A DNA stretch of 40,398 nt, taken from the NCBI GenBank assembly GCA_002280815.1, contig NCET01000020.1, positions 1 through 40,398 of the forward strand. Reading direction: 5' to 3'. Below are positions 1 through 8,964 of the stretch, one piece after another. The notes beneath the pieces were generated by a model. That model was given only the letters and a program-made list of their open reading frames with translations, did no database searches and was not told the DNA's origin. The position numbers and the translations under genes are program-made. Numbering within the stretch: position 1 is the stretch's first letter; every line of letters starts with the position of its first letter. This DNA is from Flavobacteriales bacterium 32-34-25. Its GTDB lineage: Bacteria; Bacteroidota; Bacteroidia; Flavobacteriales; Flavobacteriaceae.

Positions 1-1870
1 TCAAAACGATGAAATTTTCACTATCTATTCCGCAAGAATTGATTTCTCTCACATAAGCCGTTTGTAAACCACTTGGCGCATCAAAAAACACATTGGAAGA
101 TTGGTAATTAATGCCATCAATGGAGTATTCAAAATAAGCTTCTTCTTTTTTCAAATAGATAACTACGGTAGTTTCGTTTACATCAATTCGGTCGATTTCA
201 GGGAGATTGTGTTCGGCAACAATGATGGTTTTTCGGCTGCTACAATTGTTTTCTTTAGTCACGTCAACAGTGTAAGTCCCTCCAGTTGAAACTGTGATTT
301 CTTGGGATGTTGCTCCTGTAGACCATAAATAGCTCATGCCGCTTAGTCCTGCGTTTAGTACTATGTTAGATCCTTTACACAAAATGAGTGTTTCATCCAT
401 AACATTGGGTTTTGGGTATACCACAACGTTTATTGCTGTTCGAGTAGCCGATTTACAGCCATTGTTTACAGCTTCGGCATAATAAGTAGTGTTTGCTGTG
501 ATTGTAGGTGTGGTAAATTGATTTCCAGTGCCTAAAATAATAGTATCAGTTGAGGATGAGTACCAGTTTATAATTCCCACATCAGTTGTTGCAGTCAAGG
601 TAGCTGTTCCTACACCGCATAAAGGAACTGTGGTATTAGCAACGTTTAAAGTTGGTATAACGTTGATAGTTGCTGTAACTCTTACTCTTGTAGATTCGCA
701 GTCGGCAATTTGAGCATAATAAAATGTTGTAATTGATAATGAAGGAGTTGTGAAGTTATTGCCAGTTGCTAATAGATTTCCTCCAGTAGCAGCATCATAC
801 CAACTTATCGTCCCTGCTGAAGCTATGGCTTGTAAAGTTACAGTACCCGTTCCACATCGAGAAGTTGGAGTTGTACTTGTAATTTGTGGAATCGTTATAG
901 TGGTACTTGCTGAAAGTTTTAGTTCGGGGTCTCCTGGCATTCCTCCATATTCTACAATATAGCCTTTTGGATGATAATTTCCTGGCGGATCACCATCGTT
1001 AGAAAGGTCATTCCATGCTCCAGATTTTCCGATTCCAGGTGCTGTAATATGTGCGTAGTGTTCACCATTTGGTTTAAATGATTGTATATTGTTGTTAGGT
1101 TCATTATTATTCCAATTGGCATAATTAAAAGGAGCAGTTGTTCTTCCATTGTTTTCTCCTATCCAGAAAGTTGTACCTGCTTCAGGTCCTGTTACCCATT
1201 TCCACACACCTTCCGTTTCGGCATCGCTTCCGCCAATCCATCCTGTTCCTGGTGCTTGCGCTCCAGCTAATTGAGATTCATCTTCAGCAGTTAAAGTGGC
1301 TAAGTAGCCTTGTAAGCCATAATATCTTCGGATGTCAGCCTCATATTTTGCACTTGTCCAATTGATTCCATAAGAAGGAACATATTCGTAATAATGCCCA
1401 TTTCTAGGTAAATAACTAAGATTTCCAATCCCTATGCTGATAGAAAAACTTCTCGATCCAGATGGAGTGGCAGATGAATTGTAAAATTCAACGGCTTCAA
1501 TTGCAGCAATAAAATCAGTATAAGGCAATAAACTGTTTGTGGGGCTGTATAGTTTTAATTTTCCTTCAGAAGGATAAAAAAAACTTGTGATTTCAGGATG
1601 TGCTGCGGTAAAAGCATCATTTAGTTGTAATTTATCTTGTCCACTAATATAACCCGAAGCAATTTGAATGAAAACAGCATCAGTGCCAGTTCCTGAAGGA
1701 TCGTGGTCGATAGCTACATTTTTTGCAATTTTCACATAAGTTTGCGGACAATAGATTTCATTTCCTTCGGCAGTTATTGTTGGAGGATCAATGAGTGTTG
1801 TAGCGAAAGAATAGGATTGATTTAAAAAAAATAATACTAAGGTTAAAATATGTAAAGTTCTGTATTCCAT
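1..1870 (-). CDS. Secreted C-type lectin / Ig-like repeat protein, C-terminus beyond window
   Basis: The minus strand is open from the ATG at 1870 to base 1, giving 623 codons without a stop, so the gene continues past the window edge. It starts MEYRTLHILTLVLFFLNQSYSFA, a clear signal peptide. Residues about 157-308 form a C-type-lectin-like domain, with GYLATLTAEDE, WIGGSDAETEGVWKW and a late YAHITAPG...AWNDL segment. Three Ig/PKD-like repeats follow, at roughly 326-400, 404-480 and 484-560; two have the pattern CGxGTxTLxA...W(Y)...TTYYA, and the third has YLWSTGATSQ. This order is typical of large surface or secreted adhesins of Flavobacteria that end in a type IX secretion (type B, gliding-associated) sorting domain. 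That domain would lie outside the window, so secretion by this route is inferred. The ligand is unknown. Confidence 0.85.
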   Translation of the reverse strand, partial: MEYRTLHILTLVLFFLNQSYSFATTLIDPPTITAEGNEIYCPQTYVKIAKNVAIDHDPSGTGTDAVFIQIASGYISGQDKLQLNDAFTAAHPEITSFFYPSEGKLKLYSPTNSLLPYTDFIAAIEAVEFYNSSATPSGSRSFSISIGIGNLSYLPRNGHYYEYVPSYGINWTSAKYEADIRRYYGLQGYLATLTAEDESQLAGAQAPGTGWIGGSDAETEGVWKWVTGPEAGTTFWIGENNGRTTAPFNYANWNNNEPNNNIQSFKPNGEHYAHITAPGIGKSGAWNDLSNDGDPPGNYHPKGYIVEYGGMPGDPELKLSASTTITIPQITSTTPTSRCGTGTVTLQAIASAGTISWYDAATGGNLLATGNNFTTPSLSITTFYYAQIADCESTRVRVTATINVIPTLNVANTTVPLCGVGTATLTATTDVGIINWYSSSTDTIILGTGNQFTTPTITANTTYYAEAVNNGCKSATRTAINVVVYPKPNVMDETLILCKGSNIVLNAGLSGMSYLWSTGATSQEITVSTGGTYTVDVTKENNCSSRKTIIVAEHNLPEIDRIDVNETTVVIYLKKEEAYFEYSIDGINYQSSNVFFDAPSGLQTAYVREINSCGIDSENFIVL

Positions 1871-1909
1871 ATTATAAAAGTATTATTTTTTTTGAATTGG
1901 AGCTTATTT

Positions 1910-2440
1910 TTACCAATTCATTTTTTGGAACAAATCCCAAACGACAATTCCTGCACTAACCGAAATGTTCAAAGAATGTTTGGTTCCTAACTGAGGAATT
2001 TCAATACAACCGTCACATAAGGCTACCGCTTCTTGGGCTACACCATGAACTTCGTTTCCAAAAACCAATGCATATTTTTGATTTTTTTCGACTTCAAAAT
2101 TTTGAAGAAAAATAGCACTTTCTACTTGTTCGATAGCGAGTGTAATTATCCCTTCTTGCTTTAATGCTGCTATTGTATCCAGAACATTTTCGTTATGTTC
2201 CCAAGTTACCGTTTCGGTTGCTCCCAGAGCTGTTTTGTGGATTTCTTTATTGGGAGGAGTTGCGGTAATTCCGCATAAATATATTTTTTCAATCAAAAAA
2301 GCATCAGCAGTTCTAAAAACGGAACCTATATTGTGTAAACTGCGTACATCGTCTAAAACTAAAATAAGGGGGGTCTTCTCCGATTTTTTAAAGTCGTCAA
2401 TCGATTTGCGTTCTAATTCGCTATTTTCTAGTTTTCTCAT
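1910..2440 (-). CDS. SpoU/TrmH-family RNA 2'-O-methyltransferase
   Basis: This is a SPOUT-superfamily methyltransferase that probably uses SAM to methylate a ribose in tRNA or rRNA. Recognisable motifs are LDDVRSLHNIGSVFRTADAF (motif 1, with the N and R that bind RNA), LVFGNEVHGV (motif 2) and IPQLGTKHSLNISVSAGIVVWD (motif 3, the trefoil-knot SAM site). The reading frame can be extended upstream to a TTG at 2488, but that TTG lies inside the hairpin that terminates the preceding gene. I therefore take the ATG at 2440, starting MRKLENSELERKS, which gives 176 residues. It follows the DUF1573 gene on the same strand across a terminator. The exact target nucleotide cannot be told from sequence. 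Confidence 0.9.
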   Translation of the reverse strand: MRKLENSELERKSIDDFKKSEKTPLILVLDDVRSLHNIGSVFRTADAFLIEKIYLCGITATPPNKEIHKTALGATETVTWEHNENVLDTIAALKQEGIITLAIEQVESAIFLQNFEVEKNQKYALVFGNEVHGVAQEAVALCDGCIEIPQLGTKHSLNISVSAGIVVWDLFQKMNW

Positions 2441-2463
2441 TTTAATCTGGTCATTTATTCGAA

Positions 2464-2497
2464 TAAAAAAAGCTTCCGATTTTAGCAAAAGGAAGCT
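2464..2497 (-). terminator. Intrinsic terminator of the DUF1573 gene
   Basis: Inverted repeat agcttcc (2471-2477) / ggaagct (2491-2497) with a 13-nt loop, followed on the minus strand by a run of T (2465-2470). It lies 28 nt after the DUF1573 stop. Confidence 0.8.
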
Positions 2498-2524
2498 CTT
2501 AGGGTGTTGTATAATTTTAAAAAA

Positions 2525-2968
2525 TTAGCTCTTTTTAGTATCATCAGGAAGTACTGTTCCTTTGATAGTTAAAGTTTTTGTTGGTTGCCCAGCTGCATTA
2601 GAAGTTACAGTTACTGTTTTTGAAAAAGTACCTACTCTGTCAGTTGCATATTTTACACCAATTACGCCTTTAGCTCCTGGAGCAATTGGTTCTTTTGGAG
2701 TTGAAGGAACTGTGCATCCACATGAACCTACAGCATTTGTGATAATTAATGGTTTGTTTCCGTTATTTGTAAAAACAAATTCACGTTTTCCGTCAGAATT
2801 GTGAGCGATTGTTCCGTAGTCGATAGTTTCATTAACAAAAGTCATTCCTGCTCCGTTTACTTTTGCAATTTTAGTAGCCGTTGCTTTGATTTTTTTTGTT
2901 GTTTCTTGTGCTTTTGATGTAGTAATACCAAAAACAACTAGTGCAGCAAGTAAAATTATTTTTTTCAT
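2525..2968 (-). CDS. Secreted DUF1573 domain protein
   Basis: 147 residues. It begins MKKIILLAALVVFGITTSKAQ, a Sec signal peptide with likely cleavage near SKA-QE, so it is exported. Residues about 40-140 are a DUF1573 domain, a small Ig-like/ASH-type beta-sandwich common in Bacteroidetes: FVNETIDYGTI, REFVFTNNGNKPLII, AVGSCGCTVPSTP and IAPGAKGVIGVKYAT. The Cys-Gly-Cys in SCGCTVP is characteristic of the family. The role of these proteins is not established. The gene has its own promoter box and terminator, so it is probably monocistronic. Confidence 0.9.
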   Translation of the reverse strand: MKKIILLAALVVFGITTSKAQETTKKIKATATKIAKVNGAGMTFVNETIDYGTIAHNSDGKREFVFTNNGNKPLIITNAVGSCGCTVPSTPKEPIAPGAKGVIGVKYATDRVGTFSKTVTVTSNAAGQPTKTLTIKGTVLPDDTKKS

Positions 2969-2993
2969 TTTTTTGAAATTTAGTTTTATACAA

Positions 2994-3001
2994 CAAAACT
3001 A
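2994..3001 (-). promoter_or_regulatory. -7 promoter box of the DUF1573 gene
   Basis: TAGTTTTG on the minus strand matches the Bacteroidetes TAnnTTTG box and lies 26 nt before the ATG. No good TTG box is seen at 19 bp; the nearest TTG is 15 bp upstream. Confidence 0.5.
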
Positions 3002-3129
3002 AAGAAAAAATCATGCCAATGACTTAATTTTTCCTTAAAAATGCTTTTAATTTTTGAAGTAATAGTTATTCGATATAAAATTTTTAAATTCGCTTTCGCA
3101 TTTTCTAATAAAATTAAACACGAAATAAA

Positions 3130-5706
3130 TTGGCATCTAAAGAGAAAGTAGTTAAGGAAACCCCGTTAATGAAGCAGTACAATGAGATAAAACGAAAGTA
3201 TCCTGATGCTTGCTTGTTGTTTAGGGTTGGTGATTTTTATGAAACATTTGGAGAAGACGCCATTCGGGCTTCAAAAATATTAGGAATTACATTAACAAAG
3301 CGTGGTGCGGGTTCTGAAACTGAAACTGCTTTAGCTGGTTTTCCACATCATTCTATTAATACCTATTTGCCAAAATTAGTCAAAGCAGGTCTTCGCGTAG
3401 CCATTTGCGATCAGCTGGAAGACCCTAAAATGACTAAAACCATTGTAAAACGTGGGGTGACCGAATTAGTAACTCCAGGAGTTTCTATGAATGACGAGGT
3501 TTTACAATCTAAAACCAATAACTTTTTAGCTTCAGTTTATTTTACTAATAAATCAATAGGGATTTCTTTCTTGGATGTTTCTACCGGTGAGTTTCTTACA
3601 GCTCAGGGAAATGTAGAGTACATTGATAAATTATTGCAGAATTTTAGTCCGTCGGAGGTTTTGATTCAAAAGAATAATAAGAATGATTTTAAGTCGAATT
3701 TTGGAGATGATTACCATTGTTTTTATCTCGAAGATTGGGTTTACAAAGAAGATTATGCTTTTGAAACCCTGACCAAACATTTCCAAACTGTTTCTTTAAA
3801 AGGTTTCGGAATTGAAGATTTGAAAGAAGGAATTATTGCTTCGGGTGCTATTTTATATTATTTATCCGAAACACAACACAACAGAGTGCAGCACATTACA
3901 GCGATTCAGCGAATTGCCGAAGATGCGTATGTTTGGATGGATCGATTTACAATACGAAATCTCGAATTGTATCACAGTTATAATCCTAATGCAGTTACGC
4001 TTTTAGATGTTATTGATAAAACGCTTTCGCCAATGGGTGGTCGTTTATTGAAACGCTGGCTGGCATTGCCATTAAAAGATATTAAAAAAGTACAAAGCCG
4101 TCACGATGTGGTTTCTTATTTGAAAGAAAATCAGGAAGTTTTACAAAAAATACAATATCAGGTTAAGCAAATTTCCGATTTAGAACGTTTGATTTCGAAA
4201 ATTGCTGCTGGAAAAGTGTCGCCTCGTGAAGTGGTTTATTTAAAGGAATCATTAGACGCTATTATTCCAATAAAAACCTTGGCGTTGGAAAGTCCGCAAG
4301 AAGCGGTAAAAGTAATTGGAGATAGTTTGCATAGCTGTGAATTATTGCGTGAAAAAATCAAAACGACTTTAAATCAGGATGCTCCTGTGGCTATTGCCAA
4401 AGGAAATGCTATTGCCAAAGGAGTGAATGAAGAATTGGACGAATTGAGAGCTATTTCTACGTCAGGGAAAGATTTCTTGGAAGGAATTGAAGCCAGAGAA
4501 TCAGAAAGAACGGGAATCAGTTCGTTGAAAATCTCGTTTAATAATGTTTTTGGATATTATATCGAAGTTAGGAATACTCATAAAGACAAGGTTCCAACCG
4601 AATGGATTAGAAAACAAACTTTGGTTAATGCTGAGCGTTACATTACCGAAGAACTAAAAGTTTACGAAGCTAAAATTCTTGGTGCTGAGGAAAAGATTCA
4701 TAAAATAGAAACAGAATTGTTCGAGCAATTAGTCGCTTGGATTGCTACTTATATTAAGCCTGTTCAGTTGAATGCTAATTTGGTGGCGCAACTGGATTGT
4801 TTGTGTTCTTTTACACAATTGGCTATCGAAAACAAATACATTTGTCCGGAACTGGATGAAACTTTTGAATTGGATATTAAAAACGGAAGACACCCTGTTA
4901 TTGAAAAACAATTGCCTGTAGGTGTTCCTTACATTGCTAATGATGTTTTTTTAGATAGAGAAACACAGCAATTAATTATGATTACGGGGCCCAACATGTC
5001 GGGTAAGTCGGCTATTTTACGCCAAACCGCTTTAATTGTACTGTTGGCTCAAATGGGAAGTTTTGTTCCCGCCGATAGCGTAAAAATGGGAGTGGTGGAT
5101 AAAATATTTACCAGAGTTGGAGCGAGTGATAATATTTCGATGGGAGAATCGACTTTTATGGTCGAAATGAACGAAACAAGTTTGGTCTTGTTGGACGAAA
5201 TTGGGAGAGGAACGAGTACTTATGATGGAATTTCGATTGCATGGGCTATTGCCGAATTTTTGCATGAACATCCTTCTAAGCCTAAAACTTTGTTTGCAAC
5301 ACATTATCATGAGTTGAACGAAATGAGTGAATCTTTGACCCGAATTCAGAATTATAACGTTTCTGTGAAAGAATTGAAAGATACGGTGCTTTTTATTCGA
5401 AAATTAGTTAAAGGCGGAAGTGCGCATAGTTTTGGTATTCATGTGGCAAAAATGGCAGGAATGCCTCAAATTGTGATTTTGAAAGCCCAAAAGATTTTAA
5501 AGAAATTAGAAAAAGATCATTCTAGTGATGCGCTAAACGGAATCAAATCAGAAAAAGAAGAAATGCAAATGAGTTTCTTTAATCTTGATGATCCTTTATT
5601 AGAAGAAATAAAAGAAGAGATTTTAAACATCGATATCAATTCGGTTACTCCTGTAGAAGCTTTGATGAAATTGAATGAAATTAAAAGAATGCTGACTAGA
5701 AAATAA
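3130..5706 (+). CDS. mutS: DNA mismatch repair protein MutS
   Basis: 858 residues, full length for MutS. MutS binds base mismatches and small loops and recruits MutL using ATP. The mismatch-reading Phe-X-Glu motif is at F36-Y-E38 within RVGDFYETF. The Walker A segment GPNMSGKS is at 620-627, Walker B is [16 protein letters not shown], and the signature FATHYHEL follows. The C-terminal dimerisation helices end in [14 protein letters not shown]. The start is a TTG at 3130 giving [18 protein letters not shown]. An in-frame TAA sits at 3115-3117, and the first ATG (3169) would remove the conserved TPLM segment, so TTG is the only sensible start. The gene stands alone, ahead of the tRNA operon. 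Confidence 0.97.
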   Translation: MASKEKVVKETPLMKQYNEIKRKYPDACLLFRVGDFYETFGEDAIRASKILGITLTKRGAGSETETALAGFPHHSINTYLPKLVKAGLRVAICDQLEDPKMTKTIVKRGVTELVTPGVSMNDEVLQSKTNNFLASVYFTNKSIGISFLDVSTGEFLTAQGNVEYIDKLLQNFSPSEVLIQKNNKNDFKSNFGDDYHCFYLEDWVYKEDYAFETLTKHFQTVSLKGFGIEDLKEGIIASGAILYYLSETQHNRVQHITAIQRIAEDAYVWMDRFTIRNLELYHSYNPNAVTLLDVIDKTLSPMGGRLLKRWLALPLKDIKKVQSRHDVVSYLKENQEVLQKIQYQVKQISDLERLISKIAAGKVSPREVVYLKESLDAIIPIKTLALESPQEAVKVIGDSLHSCELLREKIKTTLNQDAPVAIAKGNAIAKGVNEELDELRAISTSGKDFLEGIEARESERTGISSLKISFNNVFGYYIEVRNTHKDKVPTEWIRKQTLVNAERYITEELKVYEAKILGAEEKIHKIETELFEQLVAWIATYIKPVQLNANLVAQLDCLCSFTQLAIENKYICPELDETFELDIKNGRHPVIEKQLPVGVPYIANDVFLDRETQQLIMITGPNMSGKSAILRQTALIVLLAQMGSFVPADSVKMGVVDKIFTRVGASDNISMGESTFMVEMNETSLVLLDEIGRGTSTYDGISIAWAIAEFLHEHPSKPKTLFATHYHELNEMSESLTRIQNYNVSVKELKDTVLFIRKLVKGGSAHSFGIHVAKMAGMPQIVILKAQKILKKLEKDHSSDALNGIKSEKEEMQMSFFNLDDPLLEEIKEEILNIDINSVTPVEALMKLNEIKRMLTRK

Positions 5707-5774
5707 TTTTTTATTTTTAAAGTAAAGCAAATCAAAAGCTTAGTGTAAATATTGAATTTTTTTTCAAAAAAGGC

Positions 5775-5804
5775 TTGTGTAATCGAAAAAAGGTCTTAAA
5801 TTTG
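5775..5804 (+). promoter_or_regulatory. Promoter of the tRNA-Gly/tRNA-Leu operon
   Basis: TTG (5775-5777), a 19-bp spacer and TAAATTTG (5797-5804): a full match to the Bacteroidetes sigma-ABfr promoter (TTG-N19-TAnnTTTG). It lies 50 nt before the first tRNA. Confidence 0.8.
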
Positions 5805-5853
5805 CATCCGCAATACAGAACAAGTATCGCGGTTCTTTTTAACGATTGAAAAT

Positions 5854-5926
5854 GCGAAAATAGCTCAGTTGGTAGAGCGCGACCTTGCCAAGGTCGAGGT
5901 CGCGGGTTCGAGCCCCGTTTTTCGCT
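5854..5926 (+). tRNA. tRNA-Gly (anticodon GCC)
   Basis: A cloverleaf can be drawn: acceptor stem GCGAAAA/TTTTCGC, D-arm GCTCAGTTGGTAGAGC, anticodon stem CGACC/GGTCG around the loop TTGCCAA (anticodon GCC), and T-arm with GGGTTCGAGCCCC. CCA is not encoded. First gene of a two-tRNA operon. Confidence 0.96.
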
Positions 5927-5940
5927 CGAAATCACATCAT

Positions 5941-6026
5941 GCTCGGATGGTGAAATTGGTAGACACGCTGGACTTAAAATCCAGTGAACAGCAATGTTCG
6001 TGCGGGTTCAAGTCCCGCTCTGAGTA
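5941..6026 (+). tRNA. tRNA-Leu (anticodon TAA)
   Basis: 86 nt with the long variable arm of a class II tRNA. Acceptor GCTCGGA pairs with TCTGAGT using two G-U pairs. The anticodon stem CTGGA/TCCAG flanks the loop CTTAAAA (anticodon TAA). The T-arm is GCGGGTTCAAGTCCCGC. CCA is not encoded. It lies 14 nt after tRNA-Gly. Confidence 0.95.
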
Positions 6027-6031
6027 CAAAG

Positions 6032-6059
6032 AAAACCCCTTATTTTTAAGGGGTTTTTT
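6032..6059 (+). terminator. Terminator of the tRNA operon
   Basis: An 11-bp stem AAAACCCCTTA / TAAGGGGTTTT with a 3-nt loop and a T run, starting 6 nt after tRNA-Leu. Confidence 0.9.
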
Positions 6060-6202
6060 GTTTTAGATTAGTTTTTCTGGTTGTGGGGTGGTTTGATGTT
6101 TTTTTTGTAGTATTTTTTACGAAAAAATAAATACGAATTGTGTTTTTGTATATTTTTTTATGTATTTTCGTGTTAATTATAAATCATAAAAATTATAAAA
6201 AA

Positions 6203-6505
6203 ATGAAAAAAATGAAAAAAATGTTTACACGTTTGGCGGTAGCTTGTGGAGCTGCGATTATGTTGACTTCTTGTTATTCTTACACTAGTGTTGTGGGTAA
6301 TGGTGGTACTGGTAACTCAAAAGTTACTAAATGGAATCATTATGTAATTGGAGGTCTTGCGCCAGTAGGTGTTTCAGATTCTAAAGCTATGGCAGCGGGA
6401 GCAAATGATTATACTGTATTTACTAGACATTCATTTGTGAACATGCTTGTAGGTGGTTTGACATTTGGTATTTATTCGCCAACAACAACAACTGTTACGA
6501 AATAA
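6203..6505 (+). CDS. Bor/Iss-like lipoprotein
   Basis: Counted from the ATG at 6203 the protein has 100 residues. It has a lipoprotein signal ending LTSC (Cys24), so it should be anchored in the outer membrane. The mature part, CYSYTSVVGNGG...WNHYVIGGLAPVGVSDSKAM...YTVFTRHSFVNMLVGGLTFGIYSPTTTTVTK, matches the lambda Bor family layout. Bor proteins are linked to serum survival in enterobacteria; the role in Flavobacteria is unknown. Three in-frame ATGs follow each other at 9-nt steps (6203, 6212, 6221) within an (atgaaaaaa) repeat. Any of them leaves a working signal, so the exact start is open. A terminator follows directly. Confidence 0.8.
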   Translation: MKKMKKMFTRLAVACGAAIMLTSCYSYTSVVGNGGTGNSKVTKWNHYVIGGLAPVGVSDSKAMAAGANDYTVFTRHSFVNMLVGGLTFGIYSPTTTTVTK

Positions 6506-6528
6506 AAAAAAATAGATTTGTTTAAGTG

Positions 6529-6559
6529 AAAAGGTTGTTCTGTGAACGACCTTTTTTTA
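6529..6559 (+). terminator. Terminator after the Bor-like gene
   Basis: Stem AAGGTTGTTC (6531-6540) / GAACGACCTT (6544-6553) with one G-U pair and loop tgt, followed by seven T. Confidence 0.85.
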
Positions 6560-6581
6560 TTAAGAGAGAAATAGAATAGAA

Positions 6582-6929
6582 ATGGGAACTTTTGTTATTA
6601 GTAAAAGATTTAGCGGAGATTATAAGTTTGAGTTTACTTCTAGAAAAGGAAAAACCATTTTTACGAGCAATGCTTACGAACTAAGGATGGATTGCGAGGC
6701 TGATGCTGAGTACTTGCGATCGGTTTTAGAAAGTTGTTCGTTTGTTAAATTTAAAACCTCAAAGGGGAAGTTTTTCTTTAGAGTGGTAGTTGATGGTAGA
6801 GTTGTGGCGGTAAGTCGAAAATACAGCACGGAATTGATGGTTCAGAAAGGAATTGATGAAATAGTAAAATATGGTTCGAAAGCAGAGATATTGGATTTTG
6901 CTAACAATGATTTTGAGTTTATAGATTAA
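6582..6929 (+). CDS. DUF1508 (YegP-type) protein, two repeats
   Basis: 115 residues with no signal peptide. Two tandem copies of the roughly 50-residue DUF1508/YegP fold are visible. The first starts GTFVISKRFSGDYKFEFTSR and the second starts VKFKTSKGKFFFRVVVDGRVVAV; each has the family pattern FxF....G..V..S..Y. The family is widespread, small and soluble, and its function is not known. The first unit has KGKTIFTSNAYELR, the second GRVVAVSRKYSTE. A shared bidirectional terminator lies downstream, facing the next gene. Confidence 0.85.
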   Translation: MGTFVISKRFSGDYKFEFTSRKGKTIFTSNAYELRMDCEADAEYLRSVLESCSFVKFKTSKGKFFFRVVVDGRVVAVSRKYSTELMVQKGIDEIVKYGSKAEILDFANNDFEFID

Positions 6930-6980
6930 ACTCGGTTGGTTTGGATGGATAGGAATCTCTGTTTATTTGAGTGTATTCCG

Positions 6981-7018
6981 AAAAAAAAGCCGTCACAATG
7001 TGAACGGCTTATTTTTTT
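6981..7018. terminator. Bidirectional terminator
   Basis: Stem aagccgt (6987-6993) / acggctt (7004-7010), with a further CAC/GTG pairing inside. It has eight A on the left and seven T on the right, so it can end both the DUF1508 gene (+) and the small lipoprotein gene (-). Confidence 0.85.
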
Positions 7019-7032
7019 ACTGTAATTTAAAA

Positions 7033-7233
7033 TTACTCAGCAGCAGGTGCTTCAGCAGCTGGAGCAGCAGCAGAATCAACAGCAACAGCAGCAGTATCAG
7101 CTACAACAGCAGCAGAATCAACAGCTACAGCAGTAGTGTCAGCAGCAACTTCTTCTACAGGAGCTTCAGCTTTTTTACAAGATACAACAGTTAAAACAGC
7201 AACTACAGCTAAACTTAAAAATACTTTTTTCAT
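7033..7233 (-). CDS. Small Ala-rich lipoprotein with 14-residue repeats
   Basis: 66 residues: MKKVFLSLAVVAVLTVVSC is a lipoprotein signal (Cys19), followed by KKAEAPVEEVAA and two copies of a 14-residue unit, DTTAVAVDSAAVVA then DTAAVAVDSAAAPA, and a tail AEAPAAE. The DNA repeats with a 42-bp period. The mature part is almost only Ala, Val, Asp, Thr and Pro, so it is probably an unstructured acidic tether. Similar small lipoproteins are common in Flavobacteria; the function is unknown. It has its own promoter and terminator. Confidence 0.85.
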   Translation of the reverse strand: MKKVFLSLAVVAVLTVVSCKKAEAPVEEVAADTTAVAVDSAAVVADTAAVAVDSAAAPAAEAPAAE

Positions 7234-7270
7234 CTTACTTTATTATAAAAGGTTAATTATTAATTCGAGG

Positions 7271-7278
7271 CAAAGATA
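7271..7278 (-). promoter_or_regulatory. -7 promoter box of the small lipoprotein gene
   Basis: TATCTTTG on the minus strand (TAnnTTTG), 38 nt before the ATG at 7233. No clear TTG box is seen at the usual distance. Confidence 0.6.
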
Positions 7279-7651
7279 TAAAATTTTTGATATGTAAAAT
7301 ATTTTTTCATTTTTTTTTTAAAATATTATTCGATTATATTTTCTGACCAAAAGTTTGATTTTTGTAACTAAAATAGTATTAGGGTATAATAACTCCTTTT
7401 TTGATGGATTTGAAATCCTGCTTTTTTTGGTTGATTTTTTAATGAATTGATTACAAGTGCATTGTGTGGTTCGTGTTTGGATTAGTTGAATTATTTATGA
7501 ATTGTGAAATCTGTAAGTTGATTTTTTGCGAATACAATTTTTTTAAACTAGGATTTTTACGATTTAGTTATTCTGCTTTTTTTTAGCGTTGAATATCGAA
7601 AACAGGAAATTTAAACGAATTAAAAGGCGTTTTTTTTTAATTGACTTGTAA
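7279..7651. other. Gene-free AT-rich stretch
   Basis: About 370 bp, very AT-rich, with many T runs and no convincing ORF, hairpin or repeat. It separates the lipoprotein promoter from the 3' end of waaA. Confidence 0.6.
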
Positions 7652-8887
7652 TTATTGTTGTTGGATTTTTTCTAAAATTAAAGCTGTTGCTCCTTTATTT
7701 TTGTTTACAAAGTCGCTACAAATACCTCCTTTTTTCTTACGAATTATTTCGTCTGTAATTAATGTTTCAAAAGCATCGGTTAGTTCTTTGCTGTTTGCTA
7801 TACTAATGCAACCTTTTAGATTGACTAAATCAGTAGCTTCGGCAAAATGAGAAAAATTAGGTCCAATAATTATTGGAACACCAAAAGTGGCTGGTTCTAA
7901 TATATTATGTACACCTGGATTGCCAAAACCACCACCTACATAAGCAATATCAGCATAGCTGTATATTTTGGTTAAAATACCAATAGTGTCAATAATAAAC
8001 ACATCATATTCTGCAAGATTTTTATCAGTTTTTTCAGAAAAAAGAATCGTTTTTTTTGTGATGCTGTTTTTTAATTGTTGTATTTGTTCAGCTTTTATAT
8101 TGTGTGGCGCAATGATAAATTTTACATTTTGATCGTTTGAATTAACGTAATCGATCAGTAAATCTTCGTCTTTTGGCCAGGAACTTCCAATAACTATTGT
8201 TAAGGTGTCGTTTTTAAATTGGGAAATGAAATCTAAAGTGTTGTCTTTTTCTAAAATTGCTGCTACCCTGTCAAAGCGTGTATCGCCAGAAACAGTGATG
8301 TTAGTTTTTCCTAATTGTAGTAATAGTTTCTTAGAAGCTTCATTTTGAACAAAGAAATAAGTAAAAGAATTAAGAGCATTTCTGTAAAATTGACCGTACC
8401 ATTTAAAAAACAGCTGTTTTTCTCTAAAAATTCCAGAAATTAGATAAGTGGGAGTATTTGATTTTTTAAGTTCATAAAGGTAGTTAGGCCAATATTCGTA
8501 TTTAATAAAGAATGCTATTTCGGGGTGAACGAGTTTTATAAATTTTTTGGCATTTTTTTTAGTGTCCATAGGTAAGTAAACCGTTGCATCTGCTATCATA
8601 TTGTTTTTTCGAACTTCGTATCCTGATGGAGAAAAGAAAGTCAAAACAATTTTATGAGAAGGATATTTTTCCTTCATCTTTTCAATTACAGGAAGTCCTT
8701 GCTCGTATTCGCCAAGTGAGGCAGCATGAAACCAAATGGTTTTATCACTAGCATTTATTTTTTGCGAAAGCGTTTCAAAAACAGTTTTTCTTCCAGAAAC
8801 AAAAAGTTTCATTTTTGGATTAAATAATGCGATAATTTTCAATAAAAAATCGGCTAATGTAATGATGATATTGTACAGAAAAAGCAT
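7652..8887 (-). CDS. waaA: 3-deoxy-D-manno-octulosonic acid (Kdo) transferase
   Basis: 412 residues from the ATG at 8887 (MLFLYNIIITLADFLLKIIALF); an upstream ATG at 8935 would add 16 residues that do not resemble the family. This membrane-anchored GT30 enzyme transfers Kdo from CMP-Kdo to lipid A precursor on the inner face of the inner membrane. Visible features are the N-terminal membrane anchor, the catalytic segment FHAASLGEYEQGLPVI (the Glu after SLG is the general base), SGDTRFDRV, the nucleotide-binding stretch IVIGSSWPKDEDLL, and the C-terminal VGGGFGNPGVHNILEPATFGVPIIIGP. It is divergent from the sugar aminotransferase, which fits a shared surface-glycan theme. Confidence 0.95.
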   Translation of the reverse strand: MLFLYNIIITLADFLLKIIALFNPKMKLFVSGRKTVFETLSQKINASDKTIWFHAASLGEYEQGLPVIEKMKEKYPSHKIVLTFFSPSGYEVRKNNMIADATVYLPMDTKKNAKKFIKLVHPEIAFFIKYEYWPNYLYELKKSNTPTYLISGIFREKQLFFKWYGQFYRNALNSFTYFFVQNEASKKLLLQLGKTNITVSGDTRFDRVAAILEKDNTLDFISQFKNDTLTIVIGSSWPKDEDLLIDYVNSNDQNVKFIIAPHNIKAEQIQQLKNSITKKTILFSEKTDKNLAEYDVFIIDTIGILTKIYSYADIAYVGGGFGNPGVHNILEPATFGVPIIIGPNFSHFAEATDLVNLKGCISIANSKELTDAFETLITDEIIRKKKGGICSDFVNKNKGATALILEKIQQQ

Positions 8888-8934
8888 TCGGATATTTTTT
8901 GGGGCTAAAATACATTTTCTTTGGCTTAAAATCA

Positions 8935-8964
8935 TTGGTTTGAAATCAATAATACCTATTTTTG
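8935..8964 (+). promoter_or_regulatory. Promoter of the aminotransferase gene
   Basis: TTG (8935-8937), a 19-bp spacer and TATTTTTG (8957-8964): a full Bacteroidetes consensus promoter. It would leave a 5' leader of about 70 nt before the ATG at 9041. Confidence 0.75.

Noticed and set aside
2441-2488. TTG-initiated N-terminal extension of the RNA methyltransferase.
   Set aside because: It lies inside the upstream gene's terminator hairpin.
5816-5840. Small GAAC...GTTC hairpin followed by T5 in the leader of the tRNA operon, resembling an attenuator.
   Set aside because: Only a 4-5 bp stem; too weak to call.
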